Assembly (NCBI GenBank): GCA_964019055.1
Contig: OZ025219.1
Coordinates: forward strand, 7,610,388-7,674,387
DNA length: 64,000 nucleotides
Direction: 5' to 3'
DNA from: Anthopleura xanthogrammica
Taxonomy: Eukaryota; Cnidaria; Anthozoa; Actiniaria; Actiniidae
Within the stretch, counting starts at the first letter, position 1. The number at the start of each line of letters is the position of its first letter. Of the stretch, positions 1 through 14,200 are shown one piece after another. A program made the position numbers and the translations under genes. The notes beneath the pieces are model-generated. The model was not told the DNA's origin. It searched no databases and was given only the letters and a program-made list of their open reading frames with translations.

Positions 1-716
1 GTAATCAGCTGGCTTAAGCATGTAATTTGGTTTCCTTGTTGTCATAGCAAAAGTAATGTTTACCTATATTCTAAGATCAATTTATTTCTAGGAGATGTGT
101 TTCCTAATCTCTCTATATGAAAAAGATATTGTTTTTAACCAGTCCTACAAAAAATGCATTTAAGTCACTCAAATTGTTTACTTACTGCTTCTCCTTCCAT
201 AAAGTGTATGATAAGTATCTACATTTCCTAAAAGTTTTTAGCAATCAAAAACATTAATAATGTATTCAAGAAAAGTGTTTTAAGCTACGACACTTTCAAT
301 CATAGCTCAATATTGATATTCTGCATTATATATATGATTATTTGTATTTGTTTTATATTAAGTGTGAAAAATCTTTATGTAAAAAATTGGTTCTTTTTTT
401 AAATAATAATTTTATTAAAATTGAAAATAGAAAAATTACCATCTGCATATGGGAGGTTTCAAAAACCATGTTTGAGGAACATGTTAAATTAATAATAATA
501 ATTTTTTCCTTGATTTCTTGATCAATTTATCACTTACTTCTCTGATCAAAAAATTGTTAAATACACAATAAAAAATATATAATTCCTTTGTTCGGCATTT
601 ATACAAATGTGGCTCAAGGAAATAATATAATTATATGATATTCTTTGCTTGGTGAATATATTTGTAACTCGGAGGCCATAACTCATTTTATTATATCCAC
701 TTTGAAATCACTAGCA

Positions 717-849
717 AATCCTGTAATCTGATTGGCTCTCAGTAGATTGATTCAAGCACGAATCGCACTATTTTGAGTCCGAATCGCATCTTTTTGTCAG
801 CCAATCACAATGCAACACTAGAAAAGGTAACCAATCAGATTACAGGATT
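717..849. mobile_element. foldback element, 19-bp perfect terminal inverted repeats
   Basis: AATCCTGTAATCTGATTGG at 717-735 is exactly inverted at 831-849. A second partial copy of the terminus (CCAATCAGATTACAG) follows at about 863-877. The 133-bp size and lack of coding capacity fit a MITE-like non-autonomous DNA element. Confidence 0.65.
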
Positions 850-1030
850 GTATGTAATCAGCCAATCAGATTACAGCAAATAAGGAACATAAAATGTAGC
901 TTTTCTCAAGTTTGACTGGAATTGTTACAAAAAGAAACAAAATACTGGCTATTTGTGAATAAATACTTTTGTACTTGTACAAATTTAGTGTCTATCTATT
1001 ATGATTTCCAAATGGATATAATAAAGTGAT

Positions 1031-1165
1031 AATTGAACTTCGTGTCGTGCAATTTTGGTCTGATATCAAACTTGCGATTACAAATCACACTCCCGCTACG
1101 CGGTCGTGTGATTTTGTTATCGCGCGTTTGATATCAGACCAAATTGCACTCCACTTAGTTCAATT
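1031..1165. mobile_element. foldback element with long inverted arms
   Basis: The left arm AATTGAACT plus TTTGGTCTGATATCAAAC is matched by inverted GTTTGATATCAGACCAAA and AGTTCAATT on the right. The centre is the near-palindrome CACTCCCGCTACGCGG. Non-coding, MITE-like. Confidence 0.65.
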
Positions 1166-2181
1166 ACCATTATTTATATGATATGATTGACAAGAACTAC
1201 TGAACAGTTCATGATCACTTAAAATACATTTTTTATGAATTTATTTTTGTGAAATAAAATCCAAAATTTAATAACAAAATATCATGAAATTTATTCATGT
1301 AGTGTTTCTCAATAGCATGTCTTTCAAAATTTCAAAATTTCATGCATTTTACTGACAGACGATTTTTGATAAATTTTTTAGAAAATATAAATTGATGTTA
1401 GAAGAGCAGACAAGAGTCTTTCTTTCTTTTCAAGGTATTATTTACCTTGGAGTTTTGTCTGGCCTGCACCTGTTATACACCTACTCTATAGGCATATTTT
1501 TTTATCATTTTTACCATAATATATTTTTTCTTGCTTTTGAAAATTCAGGGTCTGCTTATAAGCATGCTTAAATTGCTACCAAGACAAAACTGTAGATAAA
1601 TAAGTAAAATCACTTTTAGATCTCAAAACTCAATTTAAGCAGTTTCGTCGATGACTTAGATATACTGTCACAAGATTTATGGCTGTTGTTAATAATAAGC
1701 ATAAAACACAAACAAACCAACTTCCTTGCTGAAAAATCCCATATCCTGTTTGCCTTGATATGCAAATTGGCTAAAATGGAAGTGAGTTGAAGAATGATTA
1801 ATAGTAGACTAGTTAGCATTTTTACCGAGAGCCCAGAATGTAAATTTAGACTTCGTAATGATATAGCATTGGATTTTAGTCGTGTGTGCTTATATCTTGA
1901 TCCAAGTGAGGTCATTTTCAAGAATCTTCTTACCGATCAACCATCAAGATAATTTGTTACGACTGTTTACAGTATAGTCTTACCTCTGTGGCCTTTCTGC
2001 TGTACTTAATTCAATATTTTTTCAATGAAAAATTGCTCCTGTATATTGTTCTTCAGAAAACCCAACAAAAATGTTTGTAAGTTGTCTGCCTTTAGTTGAA
2101 TATTTTAGATATTCTAGTTGTGATTCTCTTCATGTTCTAACCATGGAGTTTTTCAATAATTAGTGTTTACATTTGTTTTAG

Positions 2182-2259
2182 ATTCAACTCTGAATGCTCC
2201 TAGCAAGCAAGAAAGCCAGCAAGATGACACAAGAGATATTCCTTCTCCCAAATCTCCAG
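2182..2259 (+). CDS. PTPN13: PTPN13-like exon 1 of window: polar linker
   Basis: A 26-codon Ser/Gln/Pro-rich piece. It is preceded by a TTGTTTTAG acceptor and followed by a GTTAGT donor. It enters with two bases of a split codon and leaves with one base, which matches the start phase of the next exon at 9617. It holds no domain. It is the least certain exon because only phase and splice sites support it. Further upstream exons must exist outside the window; I found none between 1 and 2181. Confidence 0.6.
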
Positions 2260-5200
2260 GTTAGTTGTCTACATTGTCATTGCTTTTTTTGAGTGAAAAA
2301 CAAAACATTGAATTTTGAAGAAAACTGAGTTTCAGAAAACTCAGAATTCAGTAAAGAAATCAATGTATTTTTTCACTTCTACCTTGTGGTTATGAAATCT
2401 AGAGCATAGAAACGTGTAAACTCAAGATTTTTTCCCTTCACCTAAAGTGTTTATGTGTAATCAAGGGATTTAGATCTTGGTTTACTTCATCTATATGTGA
2501 ATCATAAATGAAGAAATATTATGTTTTAGTTTTTTGAGATTTGACATAAATTACTCATTACAAATTTGCCATTTCTGGTCTAATTAATGAGTATGCTGTG
2601 CACTCCATTTTCACACTATTTTTTTCATTTATTGATAAGTCAACAAAGGTGATTTTCCCCTAACCTTTATGAGAATTTTATTCTCCTTAAAATGCTTTCA
2701 AAAATCACTTTTTATGTTATATAAAATTTCGATTTTTATGGTTGAAAGTAAAACCAAAAAAATGGTATCTACTGGCTTGAAGAACATCGTATTTGAATTA
2801 CATTTACGTACATTTACTGGTTTGCGCTAAGTGTAATCTTCTAAATGCAACTTTAGAAACCTCTAGACATACAACTCTAAGATATAATTTTAGCAAGAAA
2901 AAGAGTTATTCATGAACATACCAAAAAATAGAAAAATCTAATTCTCTTTTTATGCGTGTTGTTTTGATGAATGTGTTCACTTTTTGAATTCAATGCAACA
3001 CATATGCAGCCAAGATATATAAGATAGCATATATTGATGCAAAGTGATCCTATCTCTATTTTTTATTGAACATTTCATTCCCTAACCAACAGTAAATTTC
3101 TTCCTTAATCTAAATACAAGCTTTCCTTTGAAACATAAATCCCATGGGTTTTTGACTTCTCATTAAATAAATCAATTTTACTTTGCTGTCAGAATTATTT
3201 TTCAATCCAACTACTTTTCTAATATATTCATGTTTTTGTACAGATCATTTTCATTGTGACATTTGACTTGATATGAAGTTTAATTATCTACCAGACATCA
3301 TTTTTAGCTCTTTTTTTATTCATAATCGTTGAGCTTTTTTTCTTGGAAACTTTTCATTGATTGTACAATTTTTTTTACATACAGAAGCCTTAGTGTTTTG
3401 AAAATTTCAAGGTATATTTTATGTTTTAAAAGGGCTATGTAATTATACAGTATTATACTGCCTAGAAAAGTGAACACCATTAAGGATTTAGTTGACTTTT
3501 GATAATGAATTTGAAAATATTATTTCACTGCATTATATTCAAATAAAAGCCTGTAGTGAAAACGTATACATGTATTTCGAATTTAAAATTAATATCTTTT
3601 ATTTTCAAATTAAAATTAAAAACAAATGCACCATCGACTCATCACACTCACGATAAACAAAGAACAATACCTTGAATATGTTTTATGAGGAAACTTTAAG
3701 CTCTAATTCAATGAATGGAATTAATCCTAATATCTAAAAGTTACACCGAAATGTTTTAAATTTTCACCAAAATTTGAATCATGTTTATTCTGAAGGGATT
3801 ATTGGTTGTGGTTGAAGTTATTTTTCGATTCCTTTTGTGAATTTTAAATATTTTTTTTAAATAATGCAGGAATAAGTGAATGAATGAATTTCCTGAGTTT
3901 TTCCTCGCATTGAATTTTAAAATAAATGTGTTGAGTTCTTTAATTAATAAATAACAATAAGAGGGATATTAAATATTTTCGTTCATTTGTGACTTCTAAC
4001 ACGTTTTTGGTATTATATATAGTAGACTAAGAGTGCTTTGCTTTTGAATGGAAATGTGGTGTATATTCTATGGTGTTTGTGTTGCATTACTGCCACTATC
4101 ATCATCACTGCTATTTTCATCATCATTATAGTCATCATTATCTTCATCACCATCATGCATCATCACCATCATTATCTTCATCACCATTATCTTCATCACC
4201 ATCATTATCACCATCACCATCATCATTACCATTATTAACATCACTATCATCACCATCATCATTACCATTATTAACATAACTATCATCACCATTGTCATTA
4301 CCATCATTATCACCATCACCATCAACATCATCATTACCATTATTAACATCACTATCATCACCATCATCATTACCATTATTAACATCACTATCATCACCAT
4401 CACCACACCTCATTATCACCACCATCACCATCATCATTACCATTATTAACATCACTATCATCACCATCACCACACCTCATTATCACCACCATCACCATCA
4501 TCATTACCATTATTAACATCACTATCATCACCATCACCACACCTCATTATCACCACCATCAACATCACCATCAACATCATCATTACCACCGTCATTATCT
4601 ACACCATCGTCATTACTATCATCATCATTAACCATCATTAGCACCACCACCACCATCATCATCACCATCATCATTATCACCTAAAATCTAAAACATTATC
4701 ATTACAACCCCACCACCACCACAAAATCTCCTTTCTAATATTAGTGAAAAACAAGCTTGAGAAACTAATGCAACTTAAAACCACAACCAATAATCTTAAG
4801 ATCTACTTAAGAACAGGAACCATCTCAGCACCCAAAATAGATGCGTTTGATCTTCCTGTATACATTTTTAGCATATTATTCAAAAAATCAAAAGATAACA
4901 TAGTCTCTTTAATAGATTCTAAATCAAGGCTGGTGTAGCAGTAGTACACTCGCCTTTCGCCTCTGGGGTCTTGCTTTCGATTCCCGTACTCGGAATCACA
5001 TGTACATGTAGTTTGCCAGGTCTCTACCCTGATTCTAGGATTTTTCTCGGGTTTTCCTCCTTCTGCATAACAACACGTTAAATTCCAATTGGGTCTTTGA
5101 GTTAGCTGTACCCTGACTTAGACCAGCTCAGAGGTTGTTTCAGGGTTCGATCTGTGAGTTAGTTGTACCCTGACTTAGACCAGCCCAGAGGTTGTTTCAG

Positions 5201-8200
5201 GGTTCGATCTGTGAGTTAGCTGTACCCTGACTTAGACCAGCTCAGAGGTTGTTTCAGGGTTCTATCTGTGAGTTAGCTGTACCCTGACTTAGACCAGCCT
5301 AGAGGTTGTTTCAGGTTATCGATAAAATTTGAAGAATTGTTTAAAATCATCGAGGTAATATTTTTATTATGAATAACACCACAGTATTACAGCGCAAATC
5401 CCAAATGCGTGACCAGTTTTATGTCGATTGTTTTATTTGTCAAAATTTTTATTTCTAATGTATTTACAAAAAAAAAAAAAAAAAAAATACAAAAAGACAC
5501 TTCATATCGTGGTAAGATAATAGCACATACTCTCTAAGATAATCGAAGTTGAATGGTTTGACTGTTGGTGTCCTTAATCTTTGATCAACGCTTTGTTAGT
5601 GTAGCGATACAGTGATTTAGCATCAAAATGCGAACGTCAAAGGCGATGGCGCGAGTGCAATTTTTTTTTGTGCGCGCGCCTTTCTCAATGTGGTTGACCT
5701 TGACGTCCTCGCCGGGACACCATTCGCAGTGTTTTCACGTTGAGGACGGCGCGCGCACGAAAAAATGCGGTCGCGCCGTCGTCTTTGACGTTCAGGTCTT
5801 GAAACAAAATCACTCTAATGTAGTAAATCAGAGCGCGCGTTATATCAGATTATAGGTGCTTTATGATGTTTTGTGGTTATCCTGATGATCTTGTGCGTAA
5901 AGCCACAAGAAACCACATTTTCTAGTACTGGAATTTTAATTTTATTGGTAATCAAACCACAATGAAACCACAACGAAAATGCCCTTAGAGAAAGAACTTA
6001 GATTTTAAGAAAAACCTTTTTTTTTTTTTTTTTGCATTATCATACAAAGAGGGATTGTTGTGTTTCTTTCTTGATTCGAGGATTTTTCTTCGGTTTCCTC
6101 CCTCCGCAAAACCTAACACGCCAAATTCCTATACCATCTGTTGCATAGCTGTACGCTGGCTTTGATCAGCTCAGAGGTTGTTGCAAGCTAATTGACGAGA
6201 TGTTTTTCCATATTAGAATGCATGTCTTTATTTGGATAAGATAAGTATCTCATTCTATTCGTCCTCTTCCCCTTTTTTGATTCTGCTCAATTTTCTAAAC
6301 TCTTTGGATTTCTTTTTCTGAAATCTCGACAACGTTTGAACTGCCATCTCAGTACTACTGTTGAAGGGTCAAACGGCTGCCATCTTGGAGGACTTGAGCA
6401 ATGAAATAGTTTTGCATAACAAGAGATATCATTTCCCAAGGGGAAAAAATCCTATTGTTTTGTCCACCATTACTGCCTTGAAACACCATCTATTGGCCTC
6501 CGAAAGTTCGAAATTACTAAAACCGATGAAAATAGAGGGAGAACCACAGGTAGCCCACTTAAGATAAAATTAGTTATACTAAGAAAAATTCATCTTTTAT
6601 CAAATTTTATATATTCTAAGGTTGAGATATTCTGCTAGTTAGTATCATCAAACGTGGGAAAATAAGAAAAATATTGTACAAGACTTTCATTATGACGCGT
6701 CCAAGATTTCCTCTGTTATATTTCTGTGGTTTTGTGTGCGGCGCTGTTTATAGCCTCGGATCTCATATGAAAAATTCTTATTACAAAGGCTTTTCCCTCG
6801 TTTTATTTTTATTTTAAGTGGACTCCCTGTGACGGAAGCCAAAACACTTAAGAATATACCGCGTCTTGAGTTGTTTGAAAATCGCTTCAGGGCAAGAAAG
6901 CTACAAACATTAATTTTATTATTGTCGCTGGAGGCGAGATGGTGGAGCTTTTTGATCGCGTCCTCAAAATCCGCCCCATAATCCTATGCGCGCGCCACGA
7001 GGTTGTTATTATTGTTGAATTGACTTCGTAGAGGTTGGAGTGAGTGAGGTGGTAATTTCCGTCAAGTTTTCTGACAATATGTCGGTTATTTCAGTTTTAG
7101 TGTGAATCCAGCTATTTGTTTTTATTGTCATTTAATTTTTTAGTACTTCGATTCTAGTGCCAGGACTCTTAGTGGGAATTAGATGAATGGAAAATAAATA
7201 AAGAAATGCGTTGTTTACTACTATAGGGTTTATTCTGTAACGCTTTTGGTTTAAGAGTTTTCTCCCAGTTCTCCAGTTTTCATCCCTCATTTAAAGTCAT
7301 CTTCTGAATTTCCATCAACTTCAATGGATGAAGATCCATTCTGTGCTAAATTCCAATTCCATCTGTGAGTTGTCCATGCCCTTACTTAGATCAGCCCAGA
7401 CGTTGTTTCAGGGTTCGATCTGTAAGTTAGCCATGCAATGACTTAGATCAGCCCAGAGGTTGTTTCACGGTTCCATGTCTGAGGTCAGCCGTGCCCTGAC
7501 TTGGTTCAGCCCAGAGAATGTTTCAAGGTTCCATCTCTTAGGTTAGCCGTGCCCTGACTCAGATCAGCCCAGAGAATGTTTCAAGGTTCCATCTCTGAGG
7601 TTAGCCATGCCCTGACTCAGACCAGCACAGTGGTTGTGGTTATTTAAGCGTTTGATTAAAATTAGTGTTTGATTTAGTTATGACTGAAATAATTTCCCAT
7701 TTCGCGTCGCAGTAACTAATGCTACAAACTAGATTAAAAACCGAGTAATTGTATTCCAATGATGTACAAATTACTTGATTATTTGACAGACAATATACAC
7801 AAATTACTTCCATTTTAAATAAATTATGACAGTAAAGCATGTCCAACCGTCAGGAGGCGTGTGGGATATTAGACCGACCATAAATTTTTATATCGTTCAG
7901 TAATCCTACGAAGGCACACGTCTAAAGGTTCGTTTATGTTTTTATTCTTCTTCTGTAGTTTTACTTGCATTGCTTTTAAAGAGTTTTTCGGGGATTATTT
8001 CTCGTTATTCTTTATTTTTTTCCCTTGTTCAACCTCAGTAACATTTTCACCTTTATTCTGATATGGGGTTTCCATTTTTCACCTTTATTCTGATATAAGT
8101 TTTCCATTGCTCCTCTCTCGAAAATCATGCAAAATTTATTTTTAGGGATTTTGGGCTTTTCTCTTTAGTATATACGAAGAGTTGTTTTCCTTCGTGTACC

Positions 8201-11200
8201 TAAGTATTTCCTCTTCATTCTGATATAAGCTTCCTATTTTTTCTCCCTCGGAAATTTAATTGCAATTTAATTCAGTGCACCAAGAGTGGGAAGAACTGAA
8301 AATACCTGCTCTGCAAAACTCCCATTTAATTTGTGTATTTAACATATAATGTTGAGCAGAAATAGGGTTTGATCTAAATTATATTTAGTACTTCCATAGA
8401 TTCTGCCAGAATATATATTTTTTGTATTGCAAACATCTGAACCCATTGTGTGTAAAGCTGTCAGTGGTATCTGATAATGGAGTGTTGATCAAGATTACAG
8501 TGTTCTTAATGCAATACGTAGTGTGTTTTATGGATTAATTCTTGTACTGGCAGGTACAGAAACGTTTAAGCTGTCCTTCATGCTTGTGGGTACTTATAAT
8601 ATAGAATAGTGGCAAGCACATAAGCGACTAAATTATACTTCATATGTGTCGACATATACTTAATATAATAGCACATGCACTAGTACGGAATAGTGTACCA
8701 TATATATGTTCAAAAAGTTTAGTATGTCGGTAAATTCTACAAAGTTTTTGTAATCATTAGGATGCCTTCGTGAGTGCAATCCAAGTAGTTTATCTGAATT
8801 TTTAACTCGCTTTTTTTGCATTTCAATGTTAGTTATGACAATATTTTTTTCAGAAAATTCAAGTTTCGCATGCAGGGGTTTAATTTAAAGCGTTCAAACA
8901 AAAGAGAATAAATGAACCCTACGTTGAATTGACGTGCACCAAAATCGCGATTTGTCTCGGTGTTTGAACAAGATATCTAACTAGTCATATTTTATTGATA
9001 AGAACTGTAAAGACAGGCATGGTTACTACCGGTTTATGATAATTATAAGTGCGGTAGCACACCTGGAGGTACAGGCAATTATTAGTACTTTGTGAATGGT
9101 TACGTTTCCGATACTGACGTCCGGGTAGCTACATAATACATGGCTTCGAGTGTCCCTATTTTTCCTATATTTTTTAAGTTAATTTTTATTTCCTTTCCAC
9201 TGGTACCAAAGTTTATGACCTTGATAATAGTTTTTTCCTTTTCTTTTCGGAATAAAATTATAGGAATTGTAGGACATTTAAGAACTATATGGGGAACATA
9301 GGGAACTTAGAAAATAAAATATAGGAAATATAGGGACACTTGAAGCCCTGCATAATGATAATAATTTAAAATACGCCGATATGGTTTTAATCTAGACATG
9401 TTTCGGCATTTTCGAATGCCATCCCCAGTAGAATGAAGAAATAGGTTAAAATTTTGAAACATGTCTAGATCAAAAAACATACATCGTATATATTTAAAAT
9501 GCGTCATTTCATTGATGCTACTACATCCATAGATCTGTGGCTTAGCTTATGAGCTGTAGATTCGTAGCTCACTGGGACGAGATATCTAATTGTGAAGTGA
9601 TTGTCTTATTTTACAGATGGAGAAATCCCCAATTCCAGGGATATCCTGAGTTCACCAGACAGGGAAATAAGAGTGATCAAGTTCACAAAAGAACCAGGCA
9701 AGGGTCTCGGTAAGTAAATATATAAGATATCAATAAGCCAATTCATTATCAGTGCGCATGCGATTTTATCCCGAATTTCTCACCTTCTTTTGTTTAATTA
9801 AAAACAAAAGAAGGTTTAAACAAAAGGTGAGAAATTCGGGATAACATCGCATGCGCACTGATAACGATTCTAAAACTGTGAATTGGCTTATAGAAGGGTG
9901 GGGAGTGTGATAAAAGGGGTTCCCCACTGCTTCGTTATTGGCCCATTACATTTGAGTTTTGAGTGCCCTATCTGGATGGTAGTATAAAAGGAGTTCCCCA
10001 CAGCTTTGTTATTGGCCCATTACATTTGAGTTTTGAGTTTCCCTATCTGGATGGTAGTATAAAAGGAGTTCCCCACAGCTTCGTTATTGGGCCACTGCAG
10101 TTATTTCGTAGGCCCAGTTTAGAAGTCAAATTTCACATGTGCCGAATCTAATGCAAATGAATTCAAAAAATAGGTTTTGCTCATTTGCATTAGATTCGGC
10201 ACATGTGAATACCGCTGTGCTCCTTGATTACAGACTCATTTTACTCAGGTATAGCCTCATTTCGGCGTCTAAATATTCACAAATACCACCGATAAAGTAA
10301 AGAATGCACAACCGTTCAACAATACAAACACTTTGAAATTCCACGGTCCTTCACTGGAATGCATAAATATTCAAAATAATCTCATATGAAATCGAGACGA
10401 CTTAGCCTGAGCTACAAAGAACTCGGAACTAGAGTGTTCGACTAACATGGCGGAAGTGACGTCACATGAAAACCAGTAATACTTGCAGCTGGTCATAGCT
10501 CAGGGGTCGACAAGCTAATGACTTACTTTGAAATATTACCATCAAAATAGCGAATATTTATCACCTTTCATTCATCAGGCGATATTCTTCTTTCATTACA
10601 AACTATTGTGTAGCTTCTCTTTCGCTTTAAATTGAGTTTGGCTGAAGAATTTTCCAGTTTTAATCCTTTAAAAAAACACGTCTAATTGATGTTAGACGCT
10701 ATTTTCTCGGTGGAGAAAACTCCAAGTGCTTGGATACTGGTTTTTCATACGTCATTAGTAACTTTTATGAAGCTTCTTAATGATACGCCTTGCTGTTTTT
10801 AGGAATAACTGTTCTTGGTGGAGAGAATTCCAAGCGTCTGGATCGTGGAATCTATGTCAAGTCTGTCACTGAAGGAGGTGCAGCTGCAAGAGACGGGAGG
10901 CTTAAAGCTGGTACGTTCATTCTTTCTTACTTTTTATTTTATTTTATTTTTTATTTATTTAACTGCTTAACACAGGCTGGGAACAGACTCAAAGTCCAAA
11001 CAAGCTCAGCCTGAGACAAGTTACAAATAGTACATTTAAATTTAAACTATAAAGAAAATAATAATAATACTATAACTAGGGACAAATAAAAATTTTCTAC
11101 AATGAACTTACTATTTCCTACAAATTTTATCGATACCCTGAAACACACCCTCTGTGCTGATTAAAGTCAGGGCACGAGTAACTCACAGATCGAACCCTGA

Positions 11201-14200
11201 AACAACCTCTGCTGATTAAAGTCAGGGCACCGCAAACACACTCTTTTACTCTTAATGTCTCATATTTAAATTTTTTCTCTTCATTTCAACACTAAATTGT
11301 GTTTTGTTTTCAACCTTTTTATTTTTTTATTCGTCGGTTTTCCGCCCTCCAGTGCATGCAAAACCGCCTAAGGAGTTTTTGTATCTCATTTCTACCTTCC
11401 CTTCTCCTATTCTGCATTCCTTTTCTTCCCTTGCCTTGTTTTGCCTTGCCTCTCCTCTTTTATTTCATTTTATTCCTACTTTTCTTTCCTTCCTTTCAAT
11501 TTCTAGTCATTCTTTCATTTCCTCTTTTCTTATCTTATCTTATTTTGCCCTCTTCTTTCATTTTTTTCTAACTTTATCTCATTCCAACTTCCCTTTCGTT
11601 GCATCTCATTTTTCCTTCTACTTTCCTTTCCTTTCGACTTTCATTGCTTCTTTCATTTTCTTTTCTTTTATCTCCTATTTTCCATTTGTTGCATTTCAAT
11701 TGCCTCATTCCTATTCCCTTTCATCCCATTTTGTTTCCATTCATTTTTCCCATGTGATCGAATCCCCGATGTAAATGTCTTCTCACTAAATCTCATTCCT
11801 ACTACCCTTTCGTTGCATATCATTTTGTCTCACTCCTACTCCCTTTCATTCCATTTCCTTTCATTCCATTTCCTTTTCATTCATTTTTCCCCCAGGTAAT
11901 CCAATCCTCGATGTAACTGTCGTCTACCTTATTCTCATTCCTACTACCCTTTCGTTGCATCTCATTTTGTCTCATTCCTACTCCCTTTCATTCCATTTCC
12001 TTTCATTCAAATTTTCCCCCCAGGTAATCGAATCCTCGATGTAACTGTCTTCTACCTTATTCTCATTCCTACTACCCTTTCGTTGCATCTCATTTTGTCT
12101 CACTCCTACTCCCTTTCATTCCATTTCCTTTCATTCAAATTTTCCAGGTGATCGAATCCTCGCTGTAAATGGCAACAGTTTAGAACAGGTAACCCACGAA
12201 CGAGCCGTGACGCTACTAAAAACCATCTCATCTACCGTCGAACTCGTCGTGTCTCAAAGCCCACATAATGTCTCTGCTTTAGGTAAGAATTCTACTTAGA
12301 ATTTTTTCTTTAATTTATTTACTTCGTATTTGCACGTCCCCCAGAACTGTGTTTACTTGAAGCCAAAGTCATGTAGACTTAGTTGACTGTAGTTTTCCGA
12401 TAATTCTCATTGTTATTCGTTCTATTTACCTTGCATTCATTTTGCATTAGTTCATAATGCACATCTCCCAGAACGGTGTTCGATTGAAGTCAAAATAATT
12501 CACTTCAATTGGGCTGAAGTTAGGCGAATTTTCGCTGTCATTCATTTTATTCTCATATTTTTCCTAAGTCTATTTGAGCTATGTTTATCTTGAGCTTTTG
12601 GCCGTAGATTTGCGATAATTTTTACTGGCATTCATTTTCTTTTCATTTCTTCCATTTTTCATTAGCTTATTTACTTCATAACGTACATCTCCCAGAATCG
12701 TGTTCACTTTAAGTCGAAGTAATATATCTTGAGCTTGGCCGTAGATTTGCGATGATTTTCCCTATCATTCACTTTATTTTTATTTTTTCATTTTTCTTAA
12801 GTTAATTCACTTCATAACGTAGATCTCCCAGGAAAGTGTTCACAACCCATGTCACTGTATCTTTACAATTCTTTTTACTTTCAGTTGACAAATAAAAAAA
12901 TAAAAAAAACACTTTGTCTTCATATTTAATAAATGATCTAGCCATGTACACATCTGGAATACAGATCCTATTTCATTTCTAATAAATGTAATCTATTCAA
13001 CTATATGACACGCCATTTTTCCTCTTCTAAGGACTTTGACACGTTTCTTGGAAACCTTACTATACATTGACCCCTTAATGGTTCAATAAATGAACTTAAT
13101 TAATTACACCTGCAGGGTTTGTTTAATGTCGGCGAGTAATTTTGACGCGTGGCGGTTTCTCTATAATGTGTTATTATGCCGTGTTTCCCAGTTGTATGCC
13201 CATCACCCGGTGATTAGCTAAAAAGTGCCCTGGATATATAATGAGCGTCGGTCTATTAAATTAAAGATGGATTGTTATGCTCTCTTTTTTCATCATTAGC
13301 CTCGGTCACGCAGGGCTAGCCTCGGTCACACAGGGCTAGTCTCGGTCACACAGGGCTAGCCTCGGTCACACAGGGCTAGCCTCGGTCACGCAGGGCTAGC
13401 CTCGGTCACGCAGGGCTGGTCTCGGTCACACAGGGCTAGCCTCGGTCACACAGGGCTGGTCTCGGTCACACAGGGCTAGCCTCGGTCACACAGGGCTAGC
13501 CTCGGTCATACAGGGCTAGTCTCGGTCACACAGGTCTAGCCTCGGTCACACAGGGCTAGTCTAGGTCACACAGAGCTAGCCTCGGTCACACAGGTCTAGC
13601 CTCGGTCACACAGGGCTAGCCTCGGTCATACAGGGCTAGTCTCGGTCACACAGGGCTAGCCTCGGTCACACAGGGCTAGCCTCGGTCACACAGGGCTAGT
13701 CTCGGTCACACAGGGCTAGCCTCGGTCACACAGGGCTGGCCTCAGTCACACAGGGCTAGCCTCGGTCAAATATTATTTTGTATTGGTTATCTTCAATGCA
13801 CGCTTCCCCGGGATCTGCCCCTGCGCGAATTCAAAAATAATACACTTGCTCAAAATATTTTTTTATTTCCTGTTCTCGTACTTGTTTAGATTTGTCCAAC
13901 ATTCCTGCTGTTGGCTCAGCCAATGAGGAACCACAAACTCTTGAAGTCAAGCCACTGATCACCCCTCCTCAACAAGAATTCAGACACCTATCAAGATCGC
14001 GCGTTGAGTCACCATGTTCATCAGACACCCTCTCGCCCACAGAAACCCATCCATCCACCTTCAACTTTCCTTCCGAGGACGAGCCTGTTACCATGATTTC
14101 CAAGTCAATATCTTCATTAGCGACACCCCAAAGCAGTTATCATTCAGTACCCTCTAAGGGCAGGGACTCGCCTTCAAATTACCACTCAGTGAGTCCTTTA

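Larger units (their letters stand above)
1..2181. other. presumed intron of the PTPN13-like gene
   Basis: AT-rich sequence without a supportable exon. It contains two foldback elements (717-849 and 1031-1165). No frame here shows homology to a known domain. Confidence 0.6.
2260..9616. other. 7.4-kb intron rich in repeats
   Basis: Apart from the triplet array, SINE copies and foldback elements listed separately, I see no exon. The stretches 2260-4080, 7650-9600 and most of 5330-7360 are unremarkable AT-rich sequence. Confidence 0.6.

Noticed and set aside
4928..5000. tRNA gene
   Set aside because: The block has A- and B-box-like sequence but no good cloverleaf, and the same head occurs with SINE bodies elsewhere (60965-61135, 53105-53370). 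It is a SINE head.
11299..11774. Phe/Ser/Leu-rich membrane protein
   Set aside because: A pyrimidine-rich intron tract read through. The gene's own splice acceptor lies just downstream.
13301..13768. CRISPR-like array
   Set aside because: The whole 20-bp unit repeats with no spacers, in a eukaryotic intron.
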